A stretch of DNA of 64,000 nt from Galerina marginata (Eukaryota; Basidiomycota; Agaricomycetes; Agaricales; Galerinaceae), in assembly GCA_023014335.1 (NCBI GenBank), contig JAECYW010000005.1:2170001-2234000 (forward strand), in the 5' to 3' direction. A program made the position numbers and the translations under genes. The notes below the pieces were generated by a model. The model made no database searches. It was not told the origin of the DNA and saw only the letters and a list, made by a program, of their open reading frames with translations. Shown here in pieces: positions 34,601-45,520 of the stretch. Each line of letters opens with the position of its first letter. Position 1 is the stretch's first letter.

Positions 34601-36495
34601 CTTCTGAATGGTGACAGGGGTAGGTTCTTCGTCGATGGGAGGCGGTGTCCTTAGTATAGGCGAATGAGTTGGCGGCGGGATATCAATGTCGATAGGAGTG
34701 ACCATTGGGCTGAGAACGGCTGGGCTGGATATGTAGGAGGGCTTTGGCTGTTCGATTTTGATAACCTTCTCGACTTTCGTGGAAGGTACTTCATTGATGA
34801 CCGGTGCTGGTGGATCGGTAGGGAGAGGTAGTGATGAAAGGGCTACAGCAACTGGTGCTGTCGGAAGGGGAGGCGCAGGCGCAGGAGCTCCATTCGGAGG
34901 CGGAATCGCGGATGTAACACTGGGAATATTGCTTGTGAGTACTTCTGAAATCTGGCTAGCCTTCCGAGGAGGGGAATCTAAGACTGAGAAACCAAAAAGT
35001 CATTTTAGTTGAGGCGCTGGGCATTATCAAAAATAAATTCCTACTTGTAATACTCAAACTTTGTTTGGCGACAGAAACGTCATTTGATACGATAGACATA
35101 TCTGCAGCAGGTCTCTTTACAATAGGAGATGTAGGTTTCGGTACAGACTTCGGTTCGGAGAGAGATACCACAGTCGGTCGGACAGAAGTCCCGTTTGCGG
35201 TTGCTGTTGGTTTCTTCACTTCAGGGTTTGGTTGTTCAGCCTTTTTGTCTGAACCGTTCTGCTCAAGGGCCTTAGGAGGTTCTGTCGCATCCTTCGGGGC
35301 CACATCATTTGTTGCGACGGTAATGGGTGGTGGAAGCGAGGGCGGAGGAACAGAGGGACTTTTTCGGTCCGAAACATGAGTTGAAGCTATCGAAGAACGA
35401 GAAGGCGCCCTGGGAGGAGGTTCTAGCTTCGCAGAAGGAGGATAGGACCAAGGCCCGTTGTCTAAGTCTTGGGCCGTCCAACTGGGGGAAATAGTAGGAG
35501 GTGGAGATATTGAAGGTTTTCGTGATACCGATACAGCTCGACTGGAACGAGGAGATTCAAAGCGATCAGATGTCCGAGCATTGCTAATAGAACCAGAGCC
35601 TCTTCGATGATGACTACTTGTTGGGCTGATAGGGTCATGGCGGGGAGTACTCCGGTGATTGTCGTATTGAGGACGGTATGAATCAGTGCGTGCAAGAGGG
35701 AAGAACATGTCTCGTTTGGATGAGGCGGGCCGGTAGCGATCGCCATTCGGCGCGTATGCAGGCGGTCGGTCAGTCCTTACAAACTGGTCAGGCGATGCAT
35801 CCAAACTGCTTCTACTACGACGGTCAAAGTGGCGATCCGAAGATGGGGAACTGGACAAACCATTAGAAAGAAGTTCACCAAGGCGCCAAAGTGTTCGAGT
35901 ACTCACTTGTCTATCCGCGAAGGACGATCTATGTGCGTCTGCTTCCACGAATCAGAAGGCTCAAACAGCCTTGTTGATTCTTCCCGTATACTACGTCCTC
36001 TGGAGCTTGTAGTAGGAGAAGGCGAAGGCGGTACAATTTTCCTCTCGGGCCAGACATTAGGAGCCTCTACAAGCGATGGTGCAGGTCTCCACGAAGATCC
36101 ACGATCCCAGTCAGGGTCAGAGATGCGAGATTGAGAACGGTGCGAGTATGTATCAGGGCTCGGGGAACGACTGTAGAAGGAAGCAGGATAGTCAGGGCGG
36201 TAGCTATTCAAACCTGGCCGATATACATTAGGCATGCTATCTCGGTATGAAATATCTGATCGGGGTGGCACGTAAGAGTCGTAAGGCCGTCGAGATGGTC
36301 CTGGTGATGGTGTCCGGCGCCGAAGAGGGGCATTCGGGGGTCTCTGTAAAAGATGTAAATAATTTAGAAGGATTTCTAAGCGCTCCAATAGTTACTTACA
36401 TCAAACCCGGTAGAAATGCTTCCCGATGATCTTCGTGGCTCATAACGAGAGAATGTAGAGGGGAAATGTGGTCCGTCATAGCCCCCTGCAGACAT
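31668..36495 (-). CDS. SNT1: SNT1/N-CoR-like SANT-domain corepressor
   Basis: Homolog of the SANT-domain scaffold of the Set3 histone deacetylase complex (Snt1; animal N-CoR/SMRT). Start MSAGGYDGPHFPSTFSRYEP at 36495. A long Ser/Pro/Arg-rich disordered N-terminus runs over the exons ending near 35000. The exon from about 34950 to 33225 carries a coiled helix (LSDYLTQRHNMVEEKISKL) and, near 33980-33740, the first SANT domain (GIDDWTDAEKQTFLDKFAAY, FGIIADFLPNKTAAQCVDYY, YLHKKRF) followed by a basic patch. The second SANT is split over introns: ANQWSEDDK, then NLFLSLLAQYGDDFKRIAAS MPNK, then TKIQVSNFFKANS near 32730. The C-terminus to 31668 is Pro/Ser-rich. A nuclear protein is expected. Divergent from PIG-S with 314 bases between starts. 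Exact junctions in the N-terminal exons are approximate. Confidence 0.88.
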
Positions 36496-36809
36496 TAGAA
36501 GCAAACTAGCGTTTCACGAAGCCAATGAATGGTTGGCACTTCGGGTTTGTCGATTCAATGACCAAGTCTTGAAGAAAAGAAAAATAGCCTCGCAGACCAC
36601 CTAGGCAGCAACAGTAGGCCCTGTATACACCGATCCCACCAGAGCCTGCGCTTCTGATACGGCGTATAGAGAAACCAGAAAAAGCAGGAAACTCCAGATG
36701 AAGGAGACTTTCAAGAGAAACGGAAGGTCCCAGCCACACATCAACAGCATGCCAAACAAAGGTATTTGTCCCTGTTATTTTGCCTTGCTTAGATATTAGG
36801 TAAGCGTTC
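36496..36809. promoter_or_regulatory. bidirectional promoter region, SNT1 / PIG-S
   Basis: 314 bases between divergent start codons. No definite promoter element is recognised. Confidence 0.4.
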
Positions 36810-38729
36810 ATGGACCCTTCTCCTCCAGCCAACGACGTCGACGGGGAAACAGAGGCGTCGAAATTGCCGTCGTCGTTGCGCGACCCGAAAAAGTTATTTT
36901 ATCAGAACGATGGACTCAGGCGCTCTATAATTTCTGCCTACTGGGTTGTCTTCATTTTAGCTCTCCCGGTGTGGTGGTACACGACTAGCATCGAGCGGTT
37001 GTCTTTGCCATCTAACCGCGTCCGTCAGCTGGCTCAGAGCCACCTCGAACTGCCGATAAGAGTTTGCGTGGATACTCCAAATATGCTGTTTATTGAGAGC
37101 GTAAGGACGGAGCTGGGGCGTCGGAAGTCCAAAGACCCGCAGAGATGGAGAGGCGTAGCACTTGATGTGCTGGACAAGGCTGATTGCAGTACGTGGATTA
37201 TCTTCTTGGTACATTTCATCGTTGTGATACTGTCACCAGAGGAAACAACTGAGCATGACGTATACACTGTATCGTCCAAGGCGGGACCAGCAACGATTCA
37301 AAAGCGGCGCTTATACCTTCCATTGACTGAACCCGACTGTGAGCTCAGCTACCCTGACACCCGGTGACAGGCACTAATTCATGGATGATTAGCCTCCACT
37401 AAGCTTGTAGATACTCTTTCCGCCTTGCTGGTCCCCTATTCTAGCTTCAGCGACCCAGAACACCGCGTCGCCCAATATTCACCTCGTTACCGTCTCGCAT
37501 TCAGTCTACTAAACGAGGATGCCGCAGCCGGTGGTGGCGTCAAGGACTGGCGTATTCAGGAAGAACTTAAATGTAGGGTAAACCTTATCTTTTATCTACT
37601 GCGAAAGCTGAAGGCATGTGTCACTCGCTCGTCAGCACATATTTCCCCCATTCTCCGACGCCTTGCTGCCCTTCACAATTTTACGATTGAAAGTCAAGTA
37701 CAATTCCACGCTCCACTGGCATTTTCTCCTCTCCAACTCGAAGATCGACAGTACGGTATAGCTCCCGCAGACCTGACCGTATTCATCAACTCCGCCGAAT
37801 GGACTCTATGTGCGTCCCAATCCCAGTATGACAACCTGAACCTGTGCTAATACTCCCTCATAGCCTCCAGCTCGTCTAACGATCCTGTCCTCCACTTCGT
37901 ACTTTTTATACCCTCTGCATCTCGGCGGCCGCTTAGAATACTCGCGAACGACGGTGAGAAAGGGTTTTCAATTTTTCCAGGTACAGTATCGTCGATTCTA
38001 AATACAATGCAGGCACGCCGTCTCCCTCTTCGGCTTTCCTCCTCCCTCAGTGGGGCGGCATCGTCATTCACAACCCAATCTCGGATTCACCACAGAATCC
38101 CGAGTTACCTTCGCAAGACCTCCACGCCATATTCTCCCTGTTTGCCAACCAGCTTCTTTCCCTGCTTGGCGTTCCTGCTCTTCCACCGGACGTGACCAGT
38201 CTGACCCAAACGCCCCATGTTGATGCATCTGTGCTCTCGGATTGCCAGCTCGACGCCCTTATCCGTCGTCGTACTCTCGAAAATAGCCAAGGAAGCCAGG
38301 ACACTCTGCTCAGCATCATCAAACTGGTCGACCAAATAGAAAATATGCCGGTTGGCCAAGATGTACGGGGGGACATCGAAAATGCCCTGGATGCCTTGGT
38401 GAAGGTAAGTCTTCAAAAACTCCCAAATTCTCTCTCATGCATCCTTGTCCTGACTTCCAATCCAATAGATGTACGAGTCCTCTACAACCTCCCTACAGCA
38501 AACGTTCTCCCACTCGGCCGAATCGCTCCACCTGGCCTCTCGCGCGTTCTTCAGCCCTGGTATGTTGGCCCTGCTCTACTTCCCAGCTGAGCACAAGTAC
38601 GCGGTGTACACCCCGCTATTTGCCAGTGCCGTTATTCCTTTATTCGTAGCTGCGCTGAGAGAGCTACTTGCGTATCGTCGGGAAAGGAAATTGGCGAAAA
38701 AATCTCAGGCTGTGGCTGAGCCTCACTGA
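36810..38729 (+). CDS. GPI17: GPI transamidase subunit PIG-S (GPI17)
   Basis: Subunit of the ER-membrane GPI transamidase, which attaches GPI anchors to proteins. Six exons: 36810-37338, 37393-37572, 37636-37809, 37864-37953, 38013-38404 and 38469-38729, giving 541 residues with all phases matching. N-terminal TM: SIISAYWVVFILALPVWWYT followed by the family signature TSIERLSLP. The lumenal region contains RVAQYSPRYRLAFSLLNED, ALHNFTIESQVQFHAPLAF, DLTVFINSAEWTL, LPQWGGIVIHNP and LLSLLGVPALPPDV. The C-terminal TM is YTPLFASAVIPLFVAAL, then cytosolic RRERKLAKK. Length and two-TM topology are normal for PIG-S. A degraded paralog lies at 30119-31240 in inverse orientation. Confidence 0.96.
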
Positions 38730-40494
38730 TTAGTAATGCCTTTAATAGCCGCCCAGTGAAATAGATTTCTAATTCCAAATTTGACGAGACCTGGCGTCTT
38801 CGACTTACTGGAGTATTCGTGAACTGACTGGCTTGTGGCCCTTGGGTTCAAAAAGAAGCTCATTGGGCACAAGTATCGGTATGGGTGATGGGATAGCCCC
38901 AGATCCGGAGTGACGATATATTCAAAGTCTAGCGAACATGTACATGTTGCAGTTTTGTAGGAACCCAACGTCTACACCCTATATATAAGAAGTACGTCTG
39001 GACTTTCTGGTCGAAATTTACTGCATAGTTCCGGATGGATTATAGCCTAACAAGTATGGGAGGTAGTCGACGATCAATATTAATACTCGAGTAATGGGTA
39101 GTTTGCGACATCGTATATCTTATGACATAATGGTCAACTGGAGAAGCCTCGATTAAGTTGTAGTTGGCCGTCTAAGTGTAAGGCTTGGGGCCACATCCGT
39201 ATATAGTGCCAGCAGGACTGGTTAGTGGCCAGTCCTCACTAACCAGTCCTAAAAGACGCCCTTTGACTGGAACTCTCGACCGGGTTCCATCAGGGTTCCA
39301 TTAAAGTAAGTTTGTTTCAATTTCTCGGCCACCATCTAGGCAAACGATATATAAGTTTAAGATGACAAATAATAAATCTATATAGGTCTCGACGGAGAAT
39401 GGAATACCAGTATTCGGAAAAAGGATCATCACGCAACGACAAGGCTCTTCAGAAAAATAATATGTATCTACCCCTCCATATGGCTCAGCCTGGATGGCGT
39501 TCTGGATTCATTTAAAACAGAGAAGAACGCATCGAAGTTACCAACTTCGATGGTGATTGGGAAACTACGTATTTATGATGTCCGATAAGCCGTTTTATTT
39601 CGGGTTGCGTGCTTCGGTGAGGCGTTCGGGCAAACTCGTGGTCCGATGGGTGATTCGGTGGACATGAGGCCAAACATTCGCGAGACCTGTGGGAGGCGTG
39701 CCAACACGATACCGGCGCACGATGAGGGGTACAAGAAGTGTGCCCCAAATCTTGTGCATATGCATGGATTCATCGTGGTCTGAGGGTTGGGGACGAGTGA
39801 AAAAATCGAGGGGTTGGGTGAAAACGAGAAGCTTGAGGAGAGAGGTCCCGACTTTCTGGAAGGTCGTAGCTAAGACACAAGGTGCAACGCTGCAGGATTT
39901 TCGTGAGAAATCCGATTGTAAGAGGTATTGAAACGGACAAATTATCGATACCTCTTTTTCCACTCTAGAGCAGTATAAACAATTTGAAATCTTGATTGAG
40001 TGAGGCAAAGAAATTTTGATGGGATCTCACGTCGAGGCAAACTCACGGAAATAGAGTTGAAGTTTTCAATGAGGATTTTTCTTTGAGAAAAGAGGTGTTG
40101 AAGACATGATGTACATGAGGCCTCCAAGATTTCACGTTTTTAACCCCGATTTATCCCAACAAAGAGCCTTTGAAAACCGTGCGTAAACTTATACTTTTCA
40201 AGACTGCTTTCTGACCGTTTTCTTTGTTAATTTCAAATCCTCAATGCCTCTTCGTCCCAAAATAGTTCAAATCTTGATCACCGCTCGATCGTATCCTTTG
40301 TCTCGAGAAGACTTCAAGTTTTTTCTCGAGAAATCCTTCAAGTTTTTAACGTCGCTTTTCTCGATCAAAAACCACCGATAACAACTTCAAATTTTATTAA
40401 GAGATTTTAGTTCTCTTTGAGACCTATCGAAAGTTTCATCCTCTTGATCGAGGACGAGTTCAAGATTTATTTAGTGCTCTAATTAATTCAAGAC
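38730..40494. other. gene-free, repeat-containing region
   Basis: Contains the perfect inverted repeat at 39215-39249. An AT-rich stretch (about 40200-40490) follows in which CTTCAAGTTTTT and related ttcaag/tcaaat words recur, with CTCGAG(A/G)A sites between them. No supported coding frame. The tail near 40490 adjoins the 3' end of the caspase-like gene. Confidence 0.4.
39215..39249. repeat. perfect 13-base inverted repeat with 9-base loop
   Basis: Left arm GGACTGGTTAGTG, loop gccagtcct, right arm CACTAACCAGTCC, exactly complementary. The loop and flanks repeat parts of the arm (ccagtcc, ccagcaggactgg), so it looks like a structured repeat end rather than chance. Confidence 0.75.
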
Positions 40495-42557
40495 CTATTG
40501 AATATTTGTCCATTTCTTTACCCCTTGATAGCATATTTTCTTGGAAAATCCCACCGCCTTGCACCTTGTGAGAGGAGCCACTCCACCGGAACCGTAACCA
40601 ATAGTAAGCGTCCCTCCTCTTGCTTTCAATGGACAATCGGGAAGATATGGCCCGCCCAACGGAGGTTTATAATAAGTGACTTTTTTTGGTACTCAGTAAA
40701 CTGTGGCGCAGGAGAACAATGTACTCACTAATGTCAGAAAAGTCGGTATTGTCAAAATAAAGCAAGGTAGGGTATAGGTCGTGTGCGCCATGATTTGTCA
40801 ACTTGATTCCATAGACCTGCTCTTCGTCTTTGAAGACAATTGTAACCTTGTTCCCTTGGTATAAGTTAGGACCCATGGGCGCCTGTTCTCGTCGCCTTGC
40901 TTCGAACGGTGATGGGCGCTCTCGAAGCTCGTAGAACGACACTTCGATATCGTCCATCAACCCAATGTCCTCGCTCGTGCGACCGAGCTCCCAGAAGTAT
41001 CGCGAAGCTGTCTCCAGATAATGCGCGATTTTATCTTCATGAGCGTCTAAACTTGGAAAACCGGAACAGTGGCCATATTGCGTTGCTCTTTTGTCTATTA
41101 GCCGAAGAATTGAGCTGCTGCCTTCAATGGAGATTTGCAGGTGCGCGCGGTCAACGTCATTAACAAGAGCGACGTTGCGAAGGTCGTATTGGGGGTTGTG
41201 GAGAATTGAACGCAGGAATTCGTGGGAAGCGGTATAGCTGAGTCCCTGAGGGATGTAGAGGCGAAGGTCGTCTCGCCTGCCAGCTCTTGTTTGGATGACA
41301 GTCGCGGAAGAGTACGCAGTGCGGAGCAACGACAGCAGTTGATGGTCAGACCTGACAGTGGACGAGAAAGCCGCTGGTTTGTCAACAATCAGGGTTCCCA
41401 TGCGTGTTCCCGTGTCTCGTCGGATTACGGCAAATTCAGTTCCTGCTGTCACCCCATGGGCTGTACCAGCGTCGATAAAAATGGACTTCATACTTTGGTC
41501 GTATCGAAGACCATAGGTCTGGAACAAAGGAGGGTTAACCTTAGCATCGAAAAGATATCGGTGTAGGTTGATCCCCTCAATTTGAGGGTTTTGTCTATTA
41601 ACACGAGGGTAACAAGTCAAAAAGTTTCTCACAAGAGAAGAGGACAGAAGGATCTCACCCAATGATGGGACTCATCCTCGTCAGAATTTCGGAGTAGCGC
41701 AATTGGTCCGGGGGGACAGACCTTAGGAGCCTCAAAAATTGGAAAGAAAAACTTCCGTGGCTTGCCGACTCTCGAGCGAGTTCATTTGGGCCACAGGCCG
41801 CTATTAGGATGTGTGAGCGTAGGCCGGTAAAGCGGAATTTAGGAATAGGATATAAGGGCTTTGCTCCTTTGTCCCATATGTGACGATCAAGTCCCTCGGT
41901 ATGGATGCTGGGCCTCAGAATCTCCGAACCACGGACAGAGAATTTGCCACTTCTTCCTCTAGTTCCCGATGCAGAATGACAGCAATCAAGGACCACGGTC
42001 TGAAAAAAGTGCGTTAACTATCCAATTGTCATGGCGAGATCATAATGTACTGACGATGTTGTTGCCTTTCTTTTCTGCGATGTCTTCGAGGAGGGCCCCC
42101 ACTGTTCGATCAGGAATGCCAGGGATTTCCTGTCCAATAACCGAGCAAAAATCTTGGGGCACTAGCAGTTGTATCATGCTGTTGGGACCGCCCGACTCCC
42201 ATCCAGGAGGAGACTCGAGCTCCGCTCCATGACCAGCATAAAAAATAAATATTGGGTCACCTTCATGTATTCGCGGATCTTCTTTGAGAGATATGAAACC
42301 TCGGAGAATGGCAGCGCGGGAAGCCTTTTCGTTGGTAAGCACCTGGATTTGGCTTTCCGGAACCCTGAGACGCTCAGTAAGGTATTCTTTGTATCGGAAT
42401 GTGTCCTGAACAGCACTACGGAGGTCCAAGAAGTCCGATGATTCGTAGGTGTTGATACCAACGAGTAAGGCAAAAAGGTTGGGGGTTGGACTGTAAATTA
42501 AATAGTTAGTTAGATGGTGAAAAAAAATCGTCCTATGCGAGAGATTCACCTAGCCAT
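40495..42557 (-). CDS. caspase-domain (peptidase C14, metacaspase-like) protein, 611 residues
   Basis: Cysteine protease-type fold common in multiple copies in Agaricomycetes. Exons 42557-42550 (only 8 bases: M, A and part of S), 42490-42055, 41999-41659, 41594-40729 and 40679-40495. The p20-like domain begins LFALLVGINTYESSDFLDL, with SAVQDTFRYKEYLTERLRV and VLTNEKASRAAILRGF. The catalytic His lies in DPIFIFYAGHGAEL and the catalytic Cys in VVLDCCHSASGTRG; a later helix region is ILIAACGPNELARES. The C-terminal half (YLFDAKVNPPLFQTYGLRYD, HGVTAGTEFAVIRRD, VYGIKLTNHGAHDLYPTLLYF, LTIGYGSGGVAPLTR) is a mushroom-type extension of unknown role. Substrate and activation are unknown. The last intron has an A-rich acceptor region (ccaaaaaaag) that should be confirmed. 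Confidence 0.9.
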
Positions 42558-44809
42558 GACATCTACAGAAAGTGCTTAGCCGTTACCGAGTTCAACCCTG
42601 GATAAAAATATGAGAATAAAATAGTTGTGACAGGTAAACCAAGCTTACCTCACGACAAGTAAACATTGTTTCTGTAAAGTATGATAACGATATACCAAAT
42701 CACCAGAGGGAGTCTAGTTGTAGGGAAAGATACCAAGGGCAGTCGCAAGGCCGCGTATCAGAGTCTTGGGTTTTATAAAGGAGCACAGAACACGAGGAGA
42801 AGGGGAGGACATAAATGCTGACCCACAATAGCGGCGTCGTGTGCTAAACACGCCAAATGTGAATGAGCTCTGAAGCTTGCCGACCAAGGTTCTGGGCAGA
42901 AATTGCGACATTGTTTTGCTGTGAGCCTGCGAAGAAAGACGAAGACCCCGAGCCAAACGCGCATACAAAGGCCTCTACAGAGCGGTATGGCTGAGCATTT
43001 GGAACTAAGAGGCAGTCATTGAGATCCACTTCGACTTCACTGGCATTTGGTGGTTCCAAGTTAGGATGGGATTTGCCACGAGGCTTCCCAATAAGGTACT
43101 CGTTTGCATGTTTGACCTCCACGTGTGCACTGTGCAGAATCCAGATACGCGCGCGCGCGTGTTTGTGTTGACCCAATTGTGATTACAGAAGTGTCAAAAG
43201 GTATCTAGGGATAGTGGCGATCCCCAAAATCCAGCAAGTAATGAACGAAGATTCAGCCTGGAGTGCCATGACACATCACCATTTCTACTGTAACAATCCC
43301 TGTCAAGGGCCAAGGTCCAAGAGCTTTCCGGATTAGCCCAAGATTAGCCTTGGTTCTCCTCGCTGACCCTCGAGGAGAAACCATCGAAAAATGGATATTA
43401 ATTCACGTACTTTACCAAAACATTAATATCGGCCATGAAATATCGTCCTTCTGACTCCTGCCTGCCAACGGTTTTTATTTCAACAAAACTTGCGGCTATC
43501 CTCCAGTCTCTCCTAGCTAGATTGGGGTATACGGACCCACGAGTGACGCGTTCCATTTAAAGACCCCTCAGCTTACCGTACATGATGCCTCATCTTCTAT
43601 TGTTCGTCCTGCCGAGAGCCTGCTCTCTAATCGTCATACCTTTGAACTTGTAGTGTTGTCGCCGGAGCGAGGTGACCTCGAGGTAAACTCCGCCTCGCCT
43701 TGAAAACAGGACACCTCGGCTGACCTCGTCGAAACAAGCTCGCTTACTGTGCTCGAAATTCCTTGATGAGGTACACTGGACGGCCCCGCTTTTTGCGAAT
43801 TATGCTTTTATAATTTACGTATTGGCCAACCTGGCAGGCGCGAGGCTCCTGTGTCACCGTAGACTCGTTCGAGCGTGTTCGCCGCCACACTGTTCGTGGT
43901 CTCCTCGTTTACATGTTTACTCGAATGGGTGCTCCCGTCGCCGGTTTTGACAGTGGATGCCGACTGGAACAGAATCTAGGAAGGGTTTGCTAACGACTTG
44001 GTTGGCGATTTCTGGCATCCTCGACAACCACTTCCGTGAAAGTCTGAAAGTGTCCAGCGTCATAGTAGGCGCGAAAGGTTTCACGATTTCTCTCTTGGAA
44101 AAACAACTAAATGAGTACATCACGGTCCCGCCTCTCTTTGTGCCTACCTCTTGCGATCTATAATTGGTGTCATTGTACAGCATGGAGGCTGTTCCCGGCA
44201 ACTACACCGAATAAAAAATATGCCAGATGTCAGTCGGGCCTCCACAACACTAGAACACGTAACCATACGCACCCTTCTTTTCACGATCCTTGAGGCTATT
44301 CACCTTGGTCATGCATGGCCGCAAGCGATCTCCAACGACACGAGGAAGCGGTTCATGCGAAGGTAGGATTTGTGGTCTGTCATCTAATACAATAGCCCCA
44401 CGGTCAAAGTGTTCACGAGGAAAGGGAAAAGGACGCACAGATTGGCACCATGAGTATCAGCGTGAGTAGGCTGGCTCTCGAACACGATGATACCTTGCTG
44501 TCATTGGGAGCAGAAATTGGAGAAAAAAACCTCGGGCCGTGAGATATGCAGAAGCAGTCTTGATCACTCCTTCGCTCAAGTATAAAATGGAAATGCATCC
44601 AGTGTGTTCCAGTAGAAGTTCTAATTGTTTGGTATCACCGTCGGCAGGTAATAAATATGCAGTTCACAGTTGGTTTGCAGGGATTATATTTATTTTACAA
44701 ATTTGACAGCCAGCCAGTCGGGAAGATGCATCGAGAGCGAAATATCACAGGGTCGAAAGCAAGGTAAAATGAGGGATATCAAGTAGCGAGTCTGTTGCCA
44801 CACAGTCGA
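42558..44809. other. gene-free stretch
   Basis: Minus-strand ORFs at 42714-43176 are open but carry no motif. Includes a (CG)6 run at 43148-43159 and a CGAGGTGACCTCG palindrome near 43670. No gene supported. Confidence 0.35.
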
Positions 44810-45376
44810 TCATCGACGACCCTCGACCATGATGATATGGTATCCAAAGTTTGTCTTCACGAGAGGCGAGAGGGTTGGCTTGTCGACAGTGGATGGAGTG
44901 AGTGCGAATGCGGCGTCTTGGAAAGGCCCTACCATGCTTCCGCGTACCATCCATCCCAGGCTTCCACCAGCTACGTACGGGTTGTATGAAGATATGAGAG
45001 AAAAGTAGGGCGTGGCAACGCACCTTTGGCCTTGTCTTCTGAATATTCCTGAGCGACCTTATTGAATGACTGGCCTTCCTGATATCCGAAAGAAAGCTTA
45101 GGATTGAGGTCATAGTTGAACCTAAAGATGCATATGCACCTGAATCTTTTGAAGAGCCTCCGTGGCCTTGGAATGTTTCTCGCACAAGATATGCCGGACG
45201 TTGACCGCTGTAGCTGCTTTCAGAGCTCCCTTGCCCTACTCAAATCCAGTCAGTCGGAGGTTGAAGTGGGTTGAATATATGAACACCTTGGACTGCTGCT
45301 CCTCGCCATCGTCTGTGGCCTTCGCCTTTGCCTTTCCTTTATTCTTGTCGGTAGATGCTGCGACTTTCTTTGCCAT
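44810..45376 (-). CDS. Par14/PIN4-type parvulin peptidyl-prolyl isomerase
   Basis: Small parvulin without a WW domain, a prolyl cis-trans isomerase linked to ribosome biogenesis and chromatin in the Par14 group. Exon 1 from 45376: [20 protein letters not shown], a basic Lys-rich N-terminus like that of Par14. Later exons: [26 protein letters not shown], a segment [18 protein letters not shown], then [36 protein letters not shown] and [13 protein letters not shown] with stop at 44810. Active-site elements of the fold (VRHIL, F-Q-x-A-F, GYHII) are present. Total about 130 residues, the usual size. Divergent from RLI1 with only 144 bases between start codons. Confidence 0.93.
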
Positions 45377-45520
45377 GGTGGGTTGTACGGAGGCGTGACC
45401 AATAGCGGAAAGGCGATTAGCGAGCGATGTGGCTGTGCAGATTAGACGGGTCCGAAACTGCTTTCCTCAATTTTCTGTGTCAACGCTTTTCTAATTTTCT
45501 GCTTGCTTTCTTGATATCTC
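45377..45520. promoter_or_regulatory. compact bidirectional promoter, parvulin / RLI1
   Basis: 144 bases between divergent ATGs. A CCAAT pentamer is present on the plus strand at 45399-45403. Both genes serve ribosome biogenesis or recycling, so shared control is plausible (inference). Confidence 0.55.

Noticed and set aside
33548..35379. Plus-strand ORFs over the SNT1 gene
   Set aside because: Antisense shadows of the Pro/Ser/Thr-rich and SANT-coding exons.
39573..40008. 137-codon minus-strand ORF near the inverted repeat
   Set aside because: No recognised family and no supporting splice sites; overlaps other equally open frames.
42714..43176. Minus-strand ORFs upstream of the caspase-like gene
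   Set aside because: Could be an extra gene, but no motif, and no junction links them to the caspase frame.
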